From: Mytilus galloprovincialis
Taxonomy: Eukaryota; Mollusca; Bivalvia; Mytilida; Mytilidae
Direction: 5' to 3'
DNA: 64,000 nt
NCBI RefSeq assembly: GCF_965363235.1
Contig: NC_134847.1
Location: 51,584,805 to 51,648,804, forward strand
Below the pieces are notes generated by a model. The model ran no database searches. It was not told the origin of the DNA and saw only the letters and a program-made list of their open reading frames with translations. The position numbers were made by a program, and so were the translations under genes. Shown here one piece after another: positions 26,301-33,900 of this stretch. Each line of letters begins with the position of its first letter. Within the stretch, counting starts at the first letter, position 1.

Positions 26301-27898
26301 TAATTGTTCAAGATACTGGTGTATAGGATATCATCACAGCCTGGCGTACCCACCACCAATTTACAACGCAACGGCAGTTGGTCTTATCCAAAATGAGCTA
26401 AGGCTGCTGGGTGCTCAATTAAATCCTTATCCGTTCCCAGAATCTGATCCGGTTTTATTTACATTTCCGGTTGTGCCAATGATGGCATTCATTGTTGTTT
26501 TTGACAGTCAGATATGTTTTTACACATTACACATTACTGGTTGGCGATGTTCGACATAAAGCTAGCGGTTGAACAAAATAAACATCGCTGTGATGAATAA
26601 TAAAGATGAAAATGAATTTGAGATCGTTTGGCAATTTTGCTAGAATGTTAGAAAAATCCATGAAAAAAAACACCGGACGTTCGGACCAGAATTCAACAAA
26701 ATTTTACCAGACCGATCCATTATTCACCGGATTTGTCCGACGGTCCGACGAATTTCATGTAGTCCGACTTTTAGGGAAATCTTGCAGCTGGTACAATATT
26801 TTTGCACTCATTTTTTACTTTAAATATCTAATTAGTAATTGTAGATCTGTATTTCTGCTGTTTAGTCAAATTTGTTTTATATAAGAAAACATCAAAGCCA
26901 ATCATATTCTAACAGAACCAGTTTTTACAACTGTTGTTTATAAGTTTTGTTAAATCAGTGCTGAAGTTTGACTTAGCATGATACACTTAAACTTGCTAAT
27001 TGGAACATGTATACACCTCTATCTCTAATTGTTCCCCATTATTGGACATCACAAAGGTTTCCCAAAAATTTGGTCTTCATAATACAAAATATCCGACGCC
27101 AAGATGGCACGAATTGAAAAGTAATTGTTGTACGACGTCAATAGTTCAAGCAGGGTAGATTCTTGTGTCAACCAGGATGGATTCCCAAACAGCAATATGT
27201 TGTATTCATCAGGCTTAGTTAGTCCTATAATATAAGACTTTGACTGGCGAAAGTTCATTTCATTAATTTACATTCAATTTTTTTTCTGGATATTTCTTTT
27301 TTTACTATCAATGATCTAGGACGTATAACTAACATGTAATATATGTCCTTGCAATGATGAACCATTCAACAATTGAACATTGATAGTAAAAAAAAAATAT
27401 CATTAAAAAAACTTTGAATGTAAATGATGTGAACATTCAGTCTTGTACACCTAATAACTAGTCCTAGCTGACCTGAACACTTGAACTTTTGACGTCATAC
27501 AACAATCACTTTTCCATGTGGCATCTGATATTTTGTTTTATGATGTCAAAATTTTATGGCAATATGATATCCAGTAATGGCGGACAAATAGCGATAATAA
27601 GGTGTATTATTTATAGAACTATAATCATGATAATAGGCTAAATCAGTGTGCAAGCTGGAACTTTGATCGTCCTTGATATGTATGATATATTTGCCACTGG
27701 ACGTTAAGTAACGAACAATCAATCACAGCTTTGAATGTAAGTGAGTGTACATAAACAGATAAACACAGGTTTAATTTTCGGTTATAAACAAATTCTTACA
27801 ATGTTGCGAAATACATCAGGATCAACTGCATGACAGTGCATCACTTGAATGAAGACAACAACACAAACAACAAAAGAAAAGCCAACTTTCAGAAGCAT
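8256..27898 (-). CDS. Acid lipase (LIPA/LIPF family), complete ten-exon gene
   Basis: Secreted or lysosomal alpha/beta-hydrolase that would cleave triacylglycerols or cholesteryl esters. Coding exons in order: 27898-27800, 24758-24557, 16576-16462, 15626-15476, 14371-14285, 13775-13620, 13344-13273, 12841-12773, 11841-11755, 8396-8256. All have GT-AG sites and join in phase to 392 residues; human LIPA is 399. Residues 1-24 form a hydrophobic signal peptide. HGLL (82-85) is the oxyanion-loop region. The nucleophile elbow GHSQGT holds Ser170, NDWLAD holds Asp340 and NHLDF holds His369. The 29-residue Asp-His spacing equals that of gastric lipase (Asp324/His353). No frame break was seen. Intron 2 is about 8 kb because of nested transposons. 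Lysosomal versus digestive role cannot be decided from sequence. Confidence 0.93.
8455..8725 (-). repeat. Interspersed repeat R5, copy a
   Basis: Inverted copy of the R5 family in lipase intron 9. Diagnostic words are ACAGTGGTTGTTGG, TATACAGTATGTGTTTTTCT and CAATCATACC. Compare 15160-15412, 16000-16315, 45735-45890, 50375-50515 and 51015-51270. Confidence 0.6.
9187..9385. repeat. Short-word repeat block (ATCCCGAAA-like)
   Basis: About 200 bp in which ATCCCGGG, ATCCCGAC, ATCCCGAAA and CTTAAAAACA recur. It lies inside repeat X copy 2 and is absent from copy 1, so it is an insertion. Confidence 0.5.
9443..9725 (-). repeat. Repeat family F3, copy b
   Basis: Minus strand: GAATGTGTCCATAGCACACG to a decayed hairpin ending GGAGCATAAAAA, with a GACGGACGGACGAAC-type stretch. 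It is inserted in an A/T run of repeat X. Copy X1 at about 395-410 shows the near-empty site. Confidence 0.75.
9940..10245. other. Unclassified intronic sequence, possibly a repeat
   Basis: Contains TCTGATTGGCTTATT and TCAGTCATGTGACGGAATC, similar in style to 2205-2260 (TCTGATTGGCTGACGTT, GTCATGTGACCGTGACG). No ends are visible. Confidence 0.3.
10920..11200 (+). repeat. Repeat family F3, copy c (decayed)
   Basis: Starts AGAATGTGTCAATAGTACAT and has the GACAGATGGACAAATAGAAG microsatellite region. It ends in a decayed hairpin near 11180-11192. Confidence 0.6.
11341..11599 (+). repeat. Repeat family F3, copy d
   Basis: Starts CAAGAATGTGTCCATAGTAC and has GACAGATGGACGGACC. It ends in hairpin GCCCATTAATGGGGCC (11575-11590) plus an A run. 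Confidence 0.7.
11755..11841 (-). CDS. Lipase exon 9 (catalytic Asp)
   Basis: 29 codons in phase 0: [20 protein letters not shown] then VNDWLADPK. The Asp of NDWLAD is residue 340, the triad acid. Confidence 0.93.
11932..12010. repeat. Short inverted repeat pair
   Basis: GGTCATCTCAAC and GTTGAGATGACC flank about 55 bp. A second pair (ATTGCTATTTTA near 12025, TAAAATAGCAAT near 12167) lies just beyond. These may be ends of a small MITE. Confidence 0.4.
12455..12768 (+). repeat. Interspersed repeat R4, copy a
   Basis: Words GGAGCAGGACCTGCTTACCC, then a T-rich middle, then TTTTTTAGCCATCCAGG. The same family is at 13962-14190, 32450-32570 and 41282-41720. It is non-coding and SINE-like by dispersion only; no tRNA-type promoter was recognised. 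It abuts lipase exon 8. Confidence 0.6.
12773..12841 (-). CDS. Lipase exon 8
   Basis: 23 codons in phase 0: [17 protein letters not shown] then KQHYGQ, with donor CAG|GTTAGA. An R4 repeat ends within about 10 bases of this donor on the intron side. Confidence 0.9.
13273..13344 (-). CDS. Lipase exon 7
   Basis: 24 codons in phase 0: [15 protein letters not shown] then VKNMIHYSQ. It matches the SHNPAGTSVQNMLHWSQ block of human LIPA. Confidence 0.93.
13505..13615 (+). repeat. Interspersed repeat R6 fragment
   Basis: Words CAGAGGAAAATTCCTAACTG and GACAAAATCAAAAGCTCAAA, shared with 37425-37512. It ends beside the lipase exon 6 donor. Confidence 0.5.
13620..13775 (-). CDS. Lipase exon 6
   Basis: 52 codons in phase 0. 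It includes [12 protein letters not shown], a Cys-rich stretch and [14 protein letters not shown], which align from memory with the LIPA cap region. The donor is CAG|GTACAT. An R6 repeat begins within about 10 bases of the donor. Confidence 0.92.
13962..14190 (+). repeat. Interspersed repeat R4, copy b (diverged)
   Basis: Words GTGGAGCAAGATCTGCTTAC and GGAGCACCTGAAATCACCCC, in lipase intron 5 next to exon 5. Confidence 0.55.
14285..14371 (-). CDS. Lipase exon 5
   Basis: 29 codons in phase 0 at both ends: [20 protein letters not shown] and KILAHWPAQ. It has strong acceptor (TTTTTTCAG) and donor (CAG|GTTGGC) sites. Confidence 0.9.
15160..15412 (-). repeat. Interspersed repeat R5, copy b
   Basis: Inverted R5: TTTCGGGGCCTTTAATAGCT, GAGAGTCTCATTGACAATC, ATACCACATCTTCTTA. 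It ends just before lipase exon 4. Confidence 0.65.
15476..15626 (-). CDS. Lipase exon 4 (catalytic serine)
   Basis: Encodes [16 protein letters not shown] and the nucleophile elbow [13 protein letters not shown], ending at IAKK before GTAATA. The Ser of GHSQG is residue 170 of the assembled protein. Confidence 0.95.
16000..16315 (-). repeat. Interspersed repeat R5, copy c
   Basis: The fullest inverted R5 copy: GGGGCCCTTTATAGCTTGCT, CATGTTGAAGACCGTACTTT, GAGTTGTCTCATTGGCACTC. It lies in lipase intron 3. Confidence 0.7.
16462..16576 (-). CDS. Lipase exon 3
   Basis: Encodes [18 protein letters not shown] and [17 protein letters not shown], a near-invariant block of acid lipases. It starts with two bases of the split Ala codon and ends with two bases of a Ser codon. 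Confidence 0.93.
16853..20269 (+). repeat. Repeat family F1, copy 1: six 502-bp tandem units
   Basis: 5' hairpin GAGGCTCTCAAGAGCCT, then CGCTCACCTTG. The units share the word AACTCC at 17193, 17695, 18197, 18699, 19201 and 19701, a period of about 502 bp. The units from 17.6 to 20.1 kb are almost identical by eye. A GACGACAGACGACG microsatellite (20158-20219) and a hairpin ending AGGTGAGCTAAAAA close the element. It is inserted in the LINE 3'UTR. No ORF of note. Confidence 0.85.
20391..20784 (-). CDS. LINE ORF, C-terminal part with zinc-knuckle-like motif
   Basis: Continuation of the LINE ORF downstream of the F1 insertion: [17 protein letters not shown] ... then [20 protein letters not shown] and [10 protein letters not shown], ending in a stop at 20391. 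The CPIC...HFLIQC pattern is the C-terminal Cys/His motif of many LINE ORF2 proteins. Across the insertion the reading frame is the same (codons AAA TTA CT[insert]T GTT TCA). Confidence 0.85.
20785..22452 (+). repeat. Repeat family F1, copy 2
   Basis: Same ends as copy 1 (CAAGAGGTTCTCAAGAGCCT ... GGTGAGCTAAAAA). Full tandem units start near 21424 and 21927, followed by GACGGACGGACGACGACGG and the end hairpin (22419-22452). Units differ from those of copy 1. It is inserted in the LINE coding region. Confidence 0.85.
22421..24238 (-). CDS. LINE reverse transcriptase ORF fragment
   Basis: Encodes about 600 residues. RT motifs in order: [22 protein letters not shown]...[52 protein letters not shown], the catalytic YADDLVVIS, and [16 protein letters not shown]. 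The displayed start is a TTG, so the true 5' end is the truncation point. The last residues before the stop at 22421 (after KKKLL) come from the inserted F1 element, not the LINE. The frame continues beyond the insertion at 20784. Confidence 0.9.
   Translation of the reverse strand: MRLKSFTERKNFNKLVRKKHRVYKNEILKNILDLSEKNPAEFWKSVNLLKEKTKEDPSSNISHDEWFKYLKDLMNFQHCNNFDENISSIDCNNDCLNNNITVEEVLKVVKDLKLKKSAGCDGITNEMIRVSCGKLVETYVLIFNLIFKSGIFSSVWRENIIKPIFKGGCFNDPSNYRGIALSSCLGKFFLKILSTRLDNFLETNSILHKEQIGFRKNSRTSDHILTLKTLIDKTFKKSKHLYTCFVDLRKAFDTINRDGLFHKLLKYNIKGFFFNILKDMYKDVSFCVKLKEGLTQTFPSCVGLKQGCILSPTLFSLCINELVEMFDYKCDPACLDNKQVSCLLYADDLVVISESASGLQNALDKLNLFCEKWNLSVNLNKTKIVIFNKAGKIIKKHKFYYNGKLLELTDEYKYLGLIFKPSGSFTTAIDQLCKKASKAIFCIRKLLFSEKMNLLPHLKLFDSCVKPILLYSSEVWATISLVKQNTTIESNYANFSPNKIQIKFAKFLLGVNKGAVNNAVLSELGLFPLSLSVLKNTINFWLHIINMDSESMVKKAYNENLNFPNGFCSKLKVLLGKLGFQHVWENQNTMSKKKLLFSSPFQKEM
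24557..24758 (-). CDS. Lipase exon 2
   Basis: Encodes [18 protein letters not shown] through [14 protein letters not shown]. It starts in phase 0 after TTTCAG and ends with one base of an Ala codon before GTACTT. It includes the family motif [15 protein letters not shown]. Confidence 0.92.
24840..26770. other. No recognisable gene; lipase intron 1
   Basis: AT-rich. The words CCAGACCG/CGGTCTGG cluster at 25705-25765 and 26685-26715, perhaps ends of an unclassified element. A 108-residue open frame at 26233-26559 shows no family motif and is not called as a gene. Confidence 0.4.
26776..27020 (+). repeat. Diverged second copy of the cysteine-rich gene's 5' flank and start codon
   Basis: Matches 30627-30870: TCTTGCAGCTGGTACAATAT, ATCAAAGCCAATCATATTCT and AACAGAACCAGT, then TTTGACTTAGCATG. 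Both copies have ATG followed 24 bases later by GGAACA. The frame after this ATG (26978) stops after about 16 codons, so it is a decayed first exon. Confidence 0.75.
27050..27560. repeat. Foldback element of about 510 bp in lipase intron 1
   Basis: Two long arms. ATTGACGTCGTACAACAATT (complement of about 27118-27137) pairs with TTTGACGTCATACAACAATC at 27486. Inner arms TTTACATTCAA..TTTACTATCAATG at 27268-27312 pair with 27375-27425. The 69-residue minus-strand frame at 27049-27258 lies wholly in one arm and is not a gene. Confidence 0.65.
27800..27898 (-). CDS. Lipase exon 1 (signal peptide)
   Basis: Starts at ATG (27898-27896), 33 codons, ending in phase 0 at donor ATT|GTAAGA. It encodes a hydrophobic signal peptide ([15 protein letters not shown]...) and then VDPDVFRNI, the typical N-terminus of mature acid lipases. 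No other in-frame ATG explains the leader better. Confidence 0.88.
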
Positions 27899-28361
27899 AA
27901 TGTTTGTAAATGTTTTCTTTTCCAAACATTTCCTCATTCAGCATTCATTTCCCATTTCAAAGTCCATTTTGCAGACAACACAAGGGAGTTAATCGTGAAC
28001 TGATATTAAAAGAGAAAATCGGAATCGGAATATCGTAAAATATCCGTAATTTATGGTCAACGACATAACAAAATCACAAAAACCAACAACTAGTACAGTT
28101 GTGAAACTATAATGAAATGCTGTAAACCATTAACCAGTCATTAAGCATATTAGATCATATAACTAGATTAATTCATCTATCGAAACATGGTTTTCCCCCT
28201 GATAAGCTAACTTGAGGAGGCACTGCATGATACAGCAATGATTAGTACTTGACGTGTGATCATTTCCTAAAAATTACTTCATTCCTGTCAGTTTATCCAA
28301 TCTAAAAATTTATTATTAATAGTTTTTCCGACAACATCTTTGGTCAATTTTTAATCAGTAA

Positions 28362-28465
28362 AATTGAGAATGGAAATCGGGGGAATGTGTCAAAGAGACA
28401 ACAACCCGACTTTAGCAAGAGCAGACCTGGGAGCAGACAACAGCCTATAATTGCATGCAGGAATG
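28362..28465 (+). repeat. Interspersed repeat R3, copy a
   Basis: Core GAATGTGTCAAAGAGACAAC, shared with 63257-63410 and inverted at 4499-4592, 37262-37340 and 62530-62645. It lies between the divergent lipase and cysteine-rich genes. Confidence 0.65.
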
Positions 28466-28469
28466 AATA

Positions 28470-29315
28470 CGACTGTCAAACAAATCCATTAAAACTCTTA
28501 GAAGATTTATTAGAAACGTGCTTGGAAATGTATAAGGTTAGGCATGGCTGAAATAAATATCCTTGCCTTTGACAGGATGAAAAAAAAATATTCTTCACTG
28601 ACAGAAAATGCCAGAAACAGTTGTGTCATAAAAGTGAAAATACGGGGCAAATCATTATGTGTGGCACACAAATGAAAATAAAAAGTCATGCCACCAAAAA
28701 AATCAAATGGTCCTTCACTAATGAATATTCAGCAGCTTTTCTCATTGAAAAGCGTTTGACTGCCTACCCAATGTCATTCTTATCTGTAAACGTCATATGG
28801 CATACTATGTGAGAGTGCTACGTTTTGCTACAATGATCGCCATGATAATATGTAATAGATACCAAAACTGAGAACAATAAGGAATGGTAAAGATTTTTTT
28901 AAGTAAACTGTTCTAGTTCTCTTCATTAACTCTCTTCCCGACAAATAACTGAGATAGTGCTCAAATTTAAGTCCATTATATATGCTGGAGGAGTAAAGCA
29001 TGTCCCCGAGCTGCATGGCCGGGTTGTTTACAGATACATATATACATCTATAGATATAGTTGTCATAATTAAAATAAAAACTGCTGTTAGTGAAAAAAAT
29101 ATGTAAGCACTCCAGGCCCTAAAGAAGCTACACTCATGTTCATCATACCGGTAAGCAAATGGTAAAACAAATGTAAAAGTCATCTTGATTCTGAGTGATT
29201 TTTAATATTCCCTGTTATATTTGTCTTTGTCTGTATTACATAATTCATTTGGTATGCACATTAATGTGATGACGCAATTAAACAGCTGTTGTATTCGTCT
29301 GGATGTTTTCGGGGA
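28470..29315. other. Intergenic, nothing recognised
   Basis: AT-rich DNA in the divergent spacer. No promoter element can be claimed. Confidence 0.4.
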
Positions 29316-29320
29316 AATTG

Positions 29321-29554
29321 AATAAGGGACGACATCAAAAGTTCAATGTAGGATAAAAAACTTAATTCACATAGTTTTTTCACTGACCCCCCCCCCCCTC
29401 TTAACTTAATTTGGGAAAAATTGATTTACCAAAAGGGATATATGTAAAAATCGATTTTTGATATACAAAACTTGCAGAATTTTACCCCCCCCCCCCCAAA
29501 CTATTTGATTTAAGTTTTTTATCCTACATCGATCTTTTGATGTCGTCCCTAAAT
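29321..29554. repeat. Foldback element with C-runs
   Basis: AAGGGACGACATCAAAAGTT at left is inverted at 29527-29552 (ATCGATCTTTTGATGTCGTC). Both arms include TAGGATAAAAAACTTAA. Runs of 13-14 C lie at about 29386 and 29484. Confidence 0.6.
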
Positions 29555-29559
29555 TGAAT

Positions 29560-30620
29560 AAAACTAAAGATATGAATCCATTATGCATTTTACATGTTTT
29601 AACTTTGAAATAAAAAAAAAAGCAACTCAATAAAGAGTTATGAAAGATGATAAAAGCTACACAAGATACCAGTACATTAAAACAATATGTCATATAAGCT
29701 ATAGGTATATTTGCAAAACACTGGCAAACTCTGATCTGTGTTTTTTTTTTTTTTTTAATTTAAATAATATCGCAGGTTTTGGAACATATTCTGACTATAC
29801 ACTGATATCGAAAAATAAAAATAATTAAACTATTTTCTACAATGTTAAAAATTCATAAGATCTGGTTCCAAACTTAATACTCCGATAAACATATAAAATC
29901 CTGACGAAAGAGCATATTATGTGATTTAATTATGGCACTCTTTCCATTTTTTTCGATGTAAAATTATATTTTGATCTTTTTTTTTTTTTTTTTTTTTAAA
30001 GTTTAGAATCTCTTGGTATGCCATATTATGTTGAGGTCCCTGTAATTACATGGTCGTATTGAATATCGCTAAACTTCCATTTTTGAAGAGCGGCATTTTT
30101 TAACCTACTAAAAGTTAGCATGTAATGAAGTAAAAAGTAAAATAACAAATAAACCAAACTCAAGGAAAATGCAAAGGAAAAGGAATTTCCTTATGTAGAA
30201 AATGGTGATATAGCTAGCCAAACTTCTCGCTAGTAATGAGTTGTCTATCCGTACTAGGTGATCTTAATTACCGAACGTTTAATTTTAATGAATGTTCTGA
30301 CTGAATCTAATGTTTCAGAGTTTAAAGCAATAAACACATACATTGGTTATCATTTAGGAAAGTATAGATTTGACATTACTAAAATAAAACAGAAAAAAAG
30401 ATGATATAAATTTTTTCTAATATCTTTATATTCTCATTTATAAAATTTCGAATCGAATGATTTATAGTTTGATGTTACATTCCTTACCAATTGTCTGGTA
30501 AGTTTTGCTTAACCGTGGTAATATAGACTTTATAAAAAACGAGAGATGGAGTAGATATTTATTTGACGCTTATAAAATGTCTGTGTAATTGTGTTAAAAG
30601 CTGATACATTATACTAGTAC
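29560..30620. other. Intergenic, nothing recognised
   Basis: AT-rich spacer with long T runs (29742-29756, 29980-29997). No gene or repeat identified. Confidence 0.4.
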
Positions 30621-30835
30621 TTTTATGAAATCTTACAGCTGGTACAATATTATTGCACTCATTTTGTACTCAGTTTAATATCTAATTACAACCATAGACA
30701 CTTCTGCTGTATAATCAAATTGATTTCTATATATGTAAACATCAAAGCCAATCATATTCTAACAGAACCAGTAACTGTTATTTCTAAGTTTTGTTGGACC
30801 AGTTGTTTTAAAGTTTTGCTGAAGTTTGACTCAGC

Positions 30836-30911
30836 ATGTGTTCTGGATATTCCTTTTTTGGAACAGCATTTGGGTGTCTTTGCATTTTCATTTGCATTTT
30901 CAGCGTTACGA
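30836..30911 (+). CDS. Cysteine-rich gene exon 1 (signal peptide)
   Basis: ATG at 30836, MCSGYSFFGTAFGCLCIFIC then IFSVT, ending with one base before GTAAGT. The last base plus GC of exon 2 makes Ser26. It was chosen because it is a phase-matched, leader-like exon with a consensus donor. Confidence 0.7.
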
Positions 30912-33900
30912 GTAAGTAGACCGGGAAAACAAATCACGTATTACTCAAAGTAGATAGAAAAAAACAACGCAAGTAGCTATAAACTAGGAATAAAATATAA
31001 TAATACTTTATTCAGAAGCAATACAGCTTATAGAATATATAATTTTACAATATTTTGTATCAGTGAAATATAAATACGATAATTATACACAATACATGTA
31101 TGGCGGAGAATGAAAATAAATTCATATGATAAATAATTAATACAACTACATATTACGAATTTTTTCAATATTAAACAAAAATTAAAAAGGAATAAAAAGC
31201 AGGTAAGTGGCTTCACTAGGAATAAAAAGGAATAAAAAGCACGTAAGTAGCTGCACTAGGAATAAAAAGCAGGTAAATAGCTAGATCGGGAATAAAATGC
31301 ACTACAAACAGTGACGAGACACGCCCTTCGTATACAAGTTGAAATTTTTACACTATTCAACAGAAGTAATTAAATCAAAAGTAAAAAGAAATAAACATGT
31401 AGAAACATTTTCTCTCGTTTTTGGATGGACTGATAAATTGACGTACGGACAAATCGGTAGATAAGGTAATGCGTCCCTTTTACAAAAAATCCTCGGGATT
31501 TATTTCTTTTCAGAATCAGATTCATAATGTTTTTTTACAATTATGGTTAATTCAAACTCATGTCCGCCTGTAAACGCTCATTTTGTGGCACATACCAATT
31601 TGCTAACATCATCTTCTTAAGCGGAATATGTTCAAGGAACATATGACAACGTTCAGTACTTTAATTGTGATATTTTTTTTCAAATGCTTCTTACTTCGGC
31701 ATGTGTCATTTAGTGCAATATCCATCATTTTTTAGTACAGGTTTGAGAACCTCGCTAATTGTATATACATGTACAACGATCAAGTGTTCGTTAAATGACA
31801 TCCCTATAAAATAAAATAAAATAAAAAGTTTAGAAACATAGAATTCATAGCGTATAAAACATTATAATTCTCAAGTTGCCTATTGTTTGTTATTTGTAAC
31901 TTTGCTATCATTCCGATTCACTCAAAGAGAATTCTTAATATGTACGCAAATTGTTCTAGTAAAATTCTCTTTCGAGTTGGTGTTTATCGATGTCGTTGGA
32001 TAGAAATGAAGAAGTAAAAACTGAAACAAACAAAGACATGAATTTCGGTATTTAAAAAATAAGAACATGCAAATCATAAAAATATAAATGATACGAGAAA
32101 AATAAGACGGTTTAGGCACTTAGTATCAATGAAAAGTATGTTTTTATATTTAGTCTGTATTTGTTTCTTTTCTTTCACACCAATCAAAATACATTGTTCA
32201 TTTGCACACATATTATAGGCAACAGAAAAGTGTGTAGAGCTGTCAATGGAAAATGCAAATCAAAATCAGCTGACTGTAGTGTCCTTGGATCTGGATTTGA
32301 AGCTTATTCACCAGGAAACTGCTGTGGAAGGACAAAGTGTTGTGCACCATGTAAGTTGTCCAGTAGAGATCTGTAGAATATAACAGAAGAGATAATTCAT
32401 ATTTTTAACGTGCATATTAAAATCCCCGTTTTTTTTTGTGTGTGTATTTCGGGTTGCTCTCCCGGTTGCTCTTTAGTTTTCTATGTTATGTTTTGTATAC
32501 TTTTTTTATTATTCTTTTTTGGCCATGGTGGGCGTTGTCAGATTATTTTCGACTTGCACTGTTATCATGTAATATCACCCAGAAAGATGGCTGCTTTTAA
32601 CGCACTATTCACTTGCTTCAATTATGGAATTTCCATCAAAAGCACAGATACAAATAGAGTACAACAACCATTACTAAAAGAGATGGCATATTTTTCTAGA
32701 ATTTATTGACGTTTCATCATTTTGGAACGATTAGTATGACAAGTGTTTCCACCGTACGCCAGCCCTTATTCTATATACCCATATACATATGTATTTTAAC
32801 TACTGACCCTGTTGTTCAGGATTTATATGTCATTCCCATGTTTATATATGTGTCAAAATGTCTACCGGATCTACATTTATCACCAACGTATATATTTTAG
32901 TTGAACCAGACAGTTATGCCTCGTTCACACGTACATTTAATTCGAATCGAATTCGCCAATCGCGTTCACACACTCTTCTTTTTTAATTCGAATTGGTTAA
33001 TTATCCAATTCACATTAGAAATATGCTTTTGTTATGCTGAGTTCACACGTAATTCGAATTCAAATTAAAAAAAGAAGAGTGTGTGAACGCGATTTGCGAA
33101 TTCGATTCGCATTCGATTCTTATTCAATTCGAATTAAATGTCCGTGTGAACGAGGCATTAATACGAACTTAATCTAATTCGAATTACGTGTGAACTCCGC
33201 ATAACTTTTTTTCTTCGGACAGCCAGAAATCAAATTACGTTTAATGGAGAGAAAAAGGAACATGAAGACTAAACTCGTGATTTAAACTGGATCTCTATTC
33301 CAACAAAATAATAAAAAAAAAATCAGATTGCCATTATTGCTCCCAATTAATGAATTTATCTTATCTACAGGTGACGCTGCATGCATATACGAACATGGCG
33401 GGAATTGTGTACTTGAGAGCGAATGCAATATGATTAGAAACAGCAGCCTGTGTACATCATGTGCTGGTTTAATATGCTGTATACCGGTAAGATTCATCCC
33501 TTTAAATGTACTCATCCTTTTGAATTTATTCATGAAACTAGTTTGAAATTACGATTTGTGTACGTTCATTGCTCAAGGAATGTTGTTTTGTGCTATTCCT
33601 CCTTTGTTTAACAGTTTATGACATTTCTTAATCTGACCCTCAGTCTCCAAGTGTACAAAAATCATCAGTGCTTCGATTTTCGAAGGATTGTGTCTTATAA
33701 TTGAGTCCTTAAAAATCATGTAATTCAGTGTGTTAGAACAAAGTATGCAAATTCTTTACGTTAAAAATAACATGTTTTGGCAGTTCGATTATGGTCGTAT
33801 AATGGTTTTGCATATTTTTTAGGTTTTAGATTGTTCGTTGTTGTGGCAGTGCTATTGATGCTGAACCGGTAGATGCTTTTGGCAGTGCTGTTGAGGCCGG

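Noticed and set aside
26233-26559. 108-residue plus-strand frame in lipase intron 1
   Set aside because: No motif, no splice context, no second copy; left as unidentified.
27049-27258. 69-residue minus-strand frame with coding-like composition
   Set aside because: It lies entirely in one arm of a foldback element at 27050-27560.
30720-30953. 77-residue plus-strand frame over the signal exon
   Set aside because: It is the wrong frame: the ATG at 30836 in another frame gives a leader peptide and a phase-matched donor.
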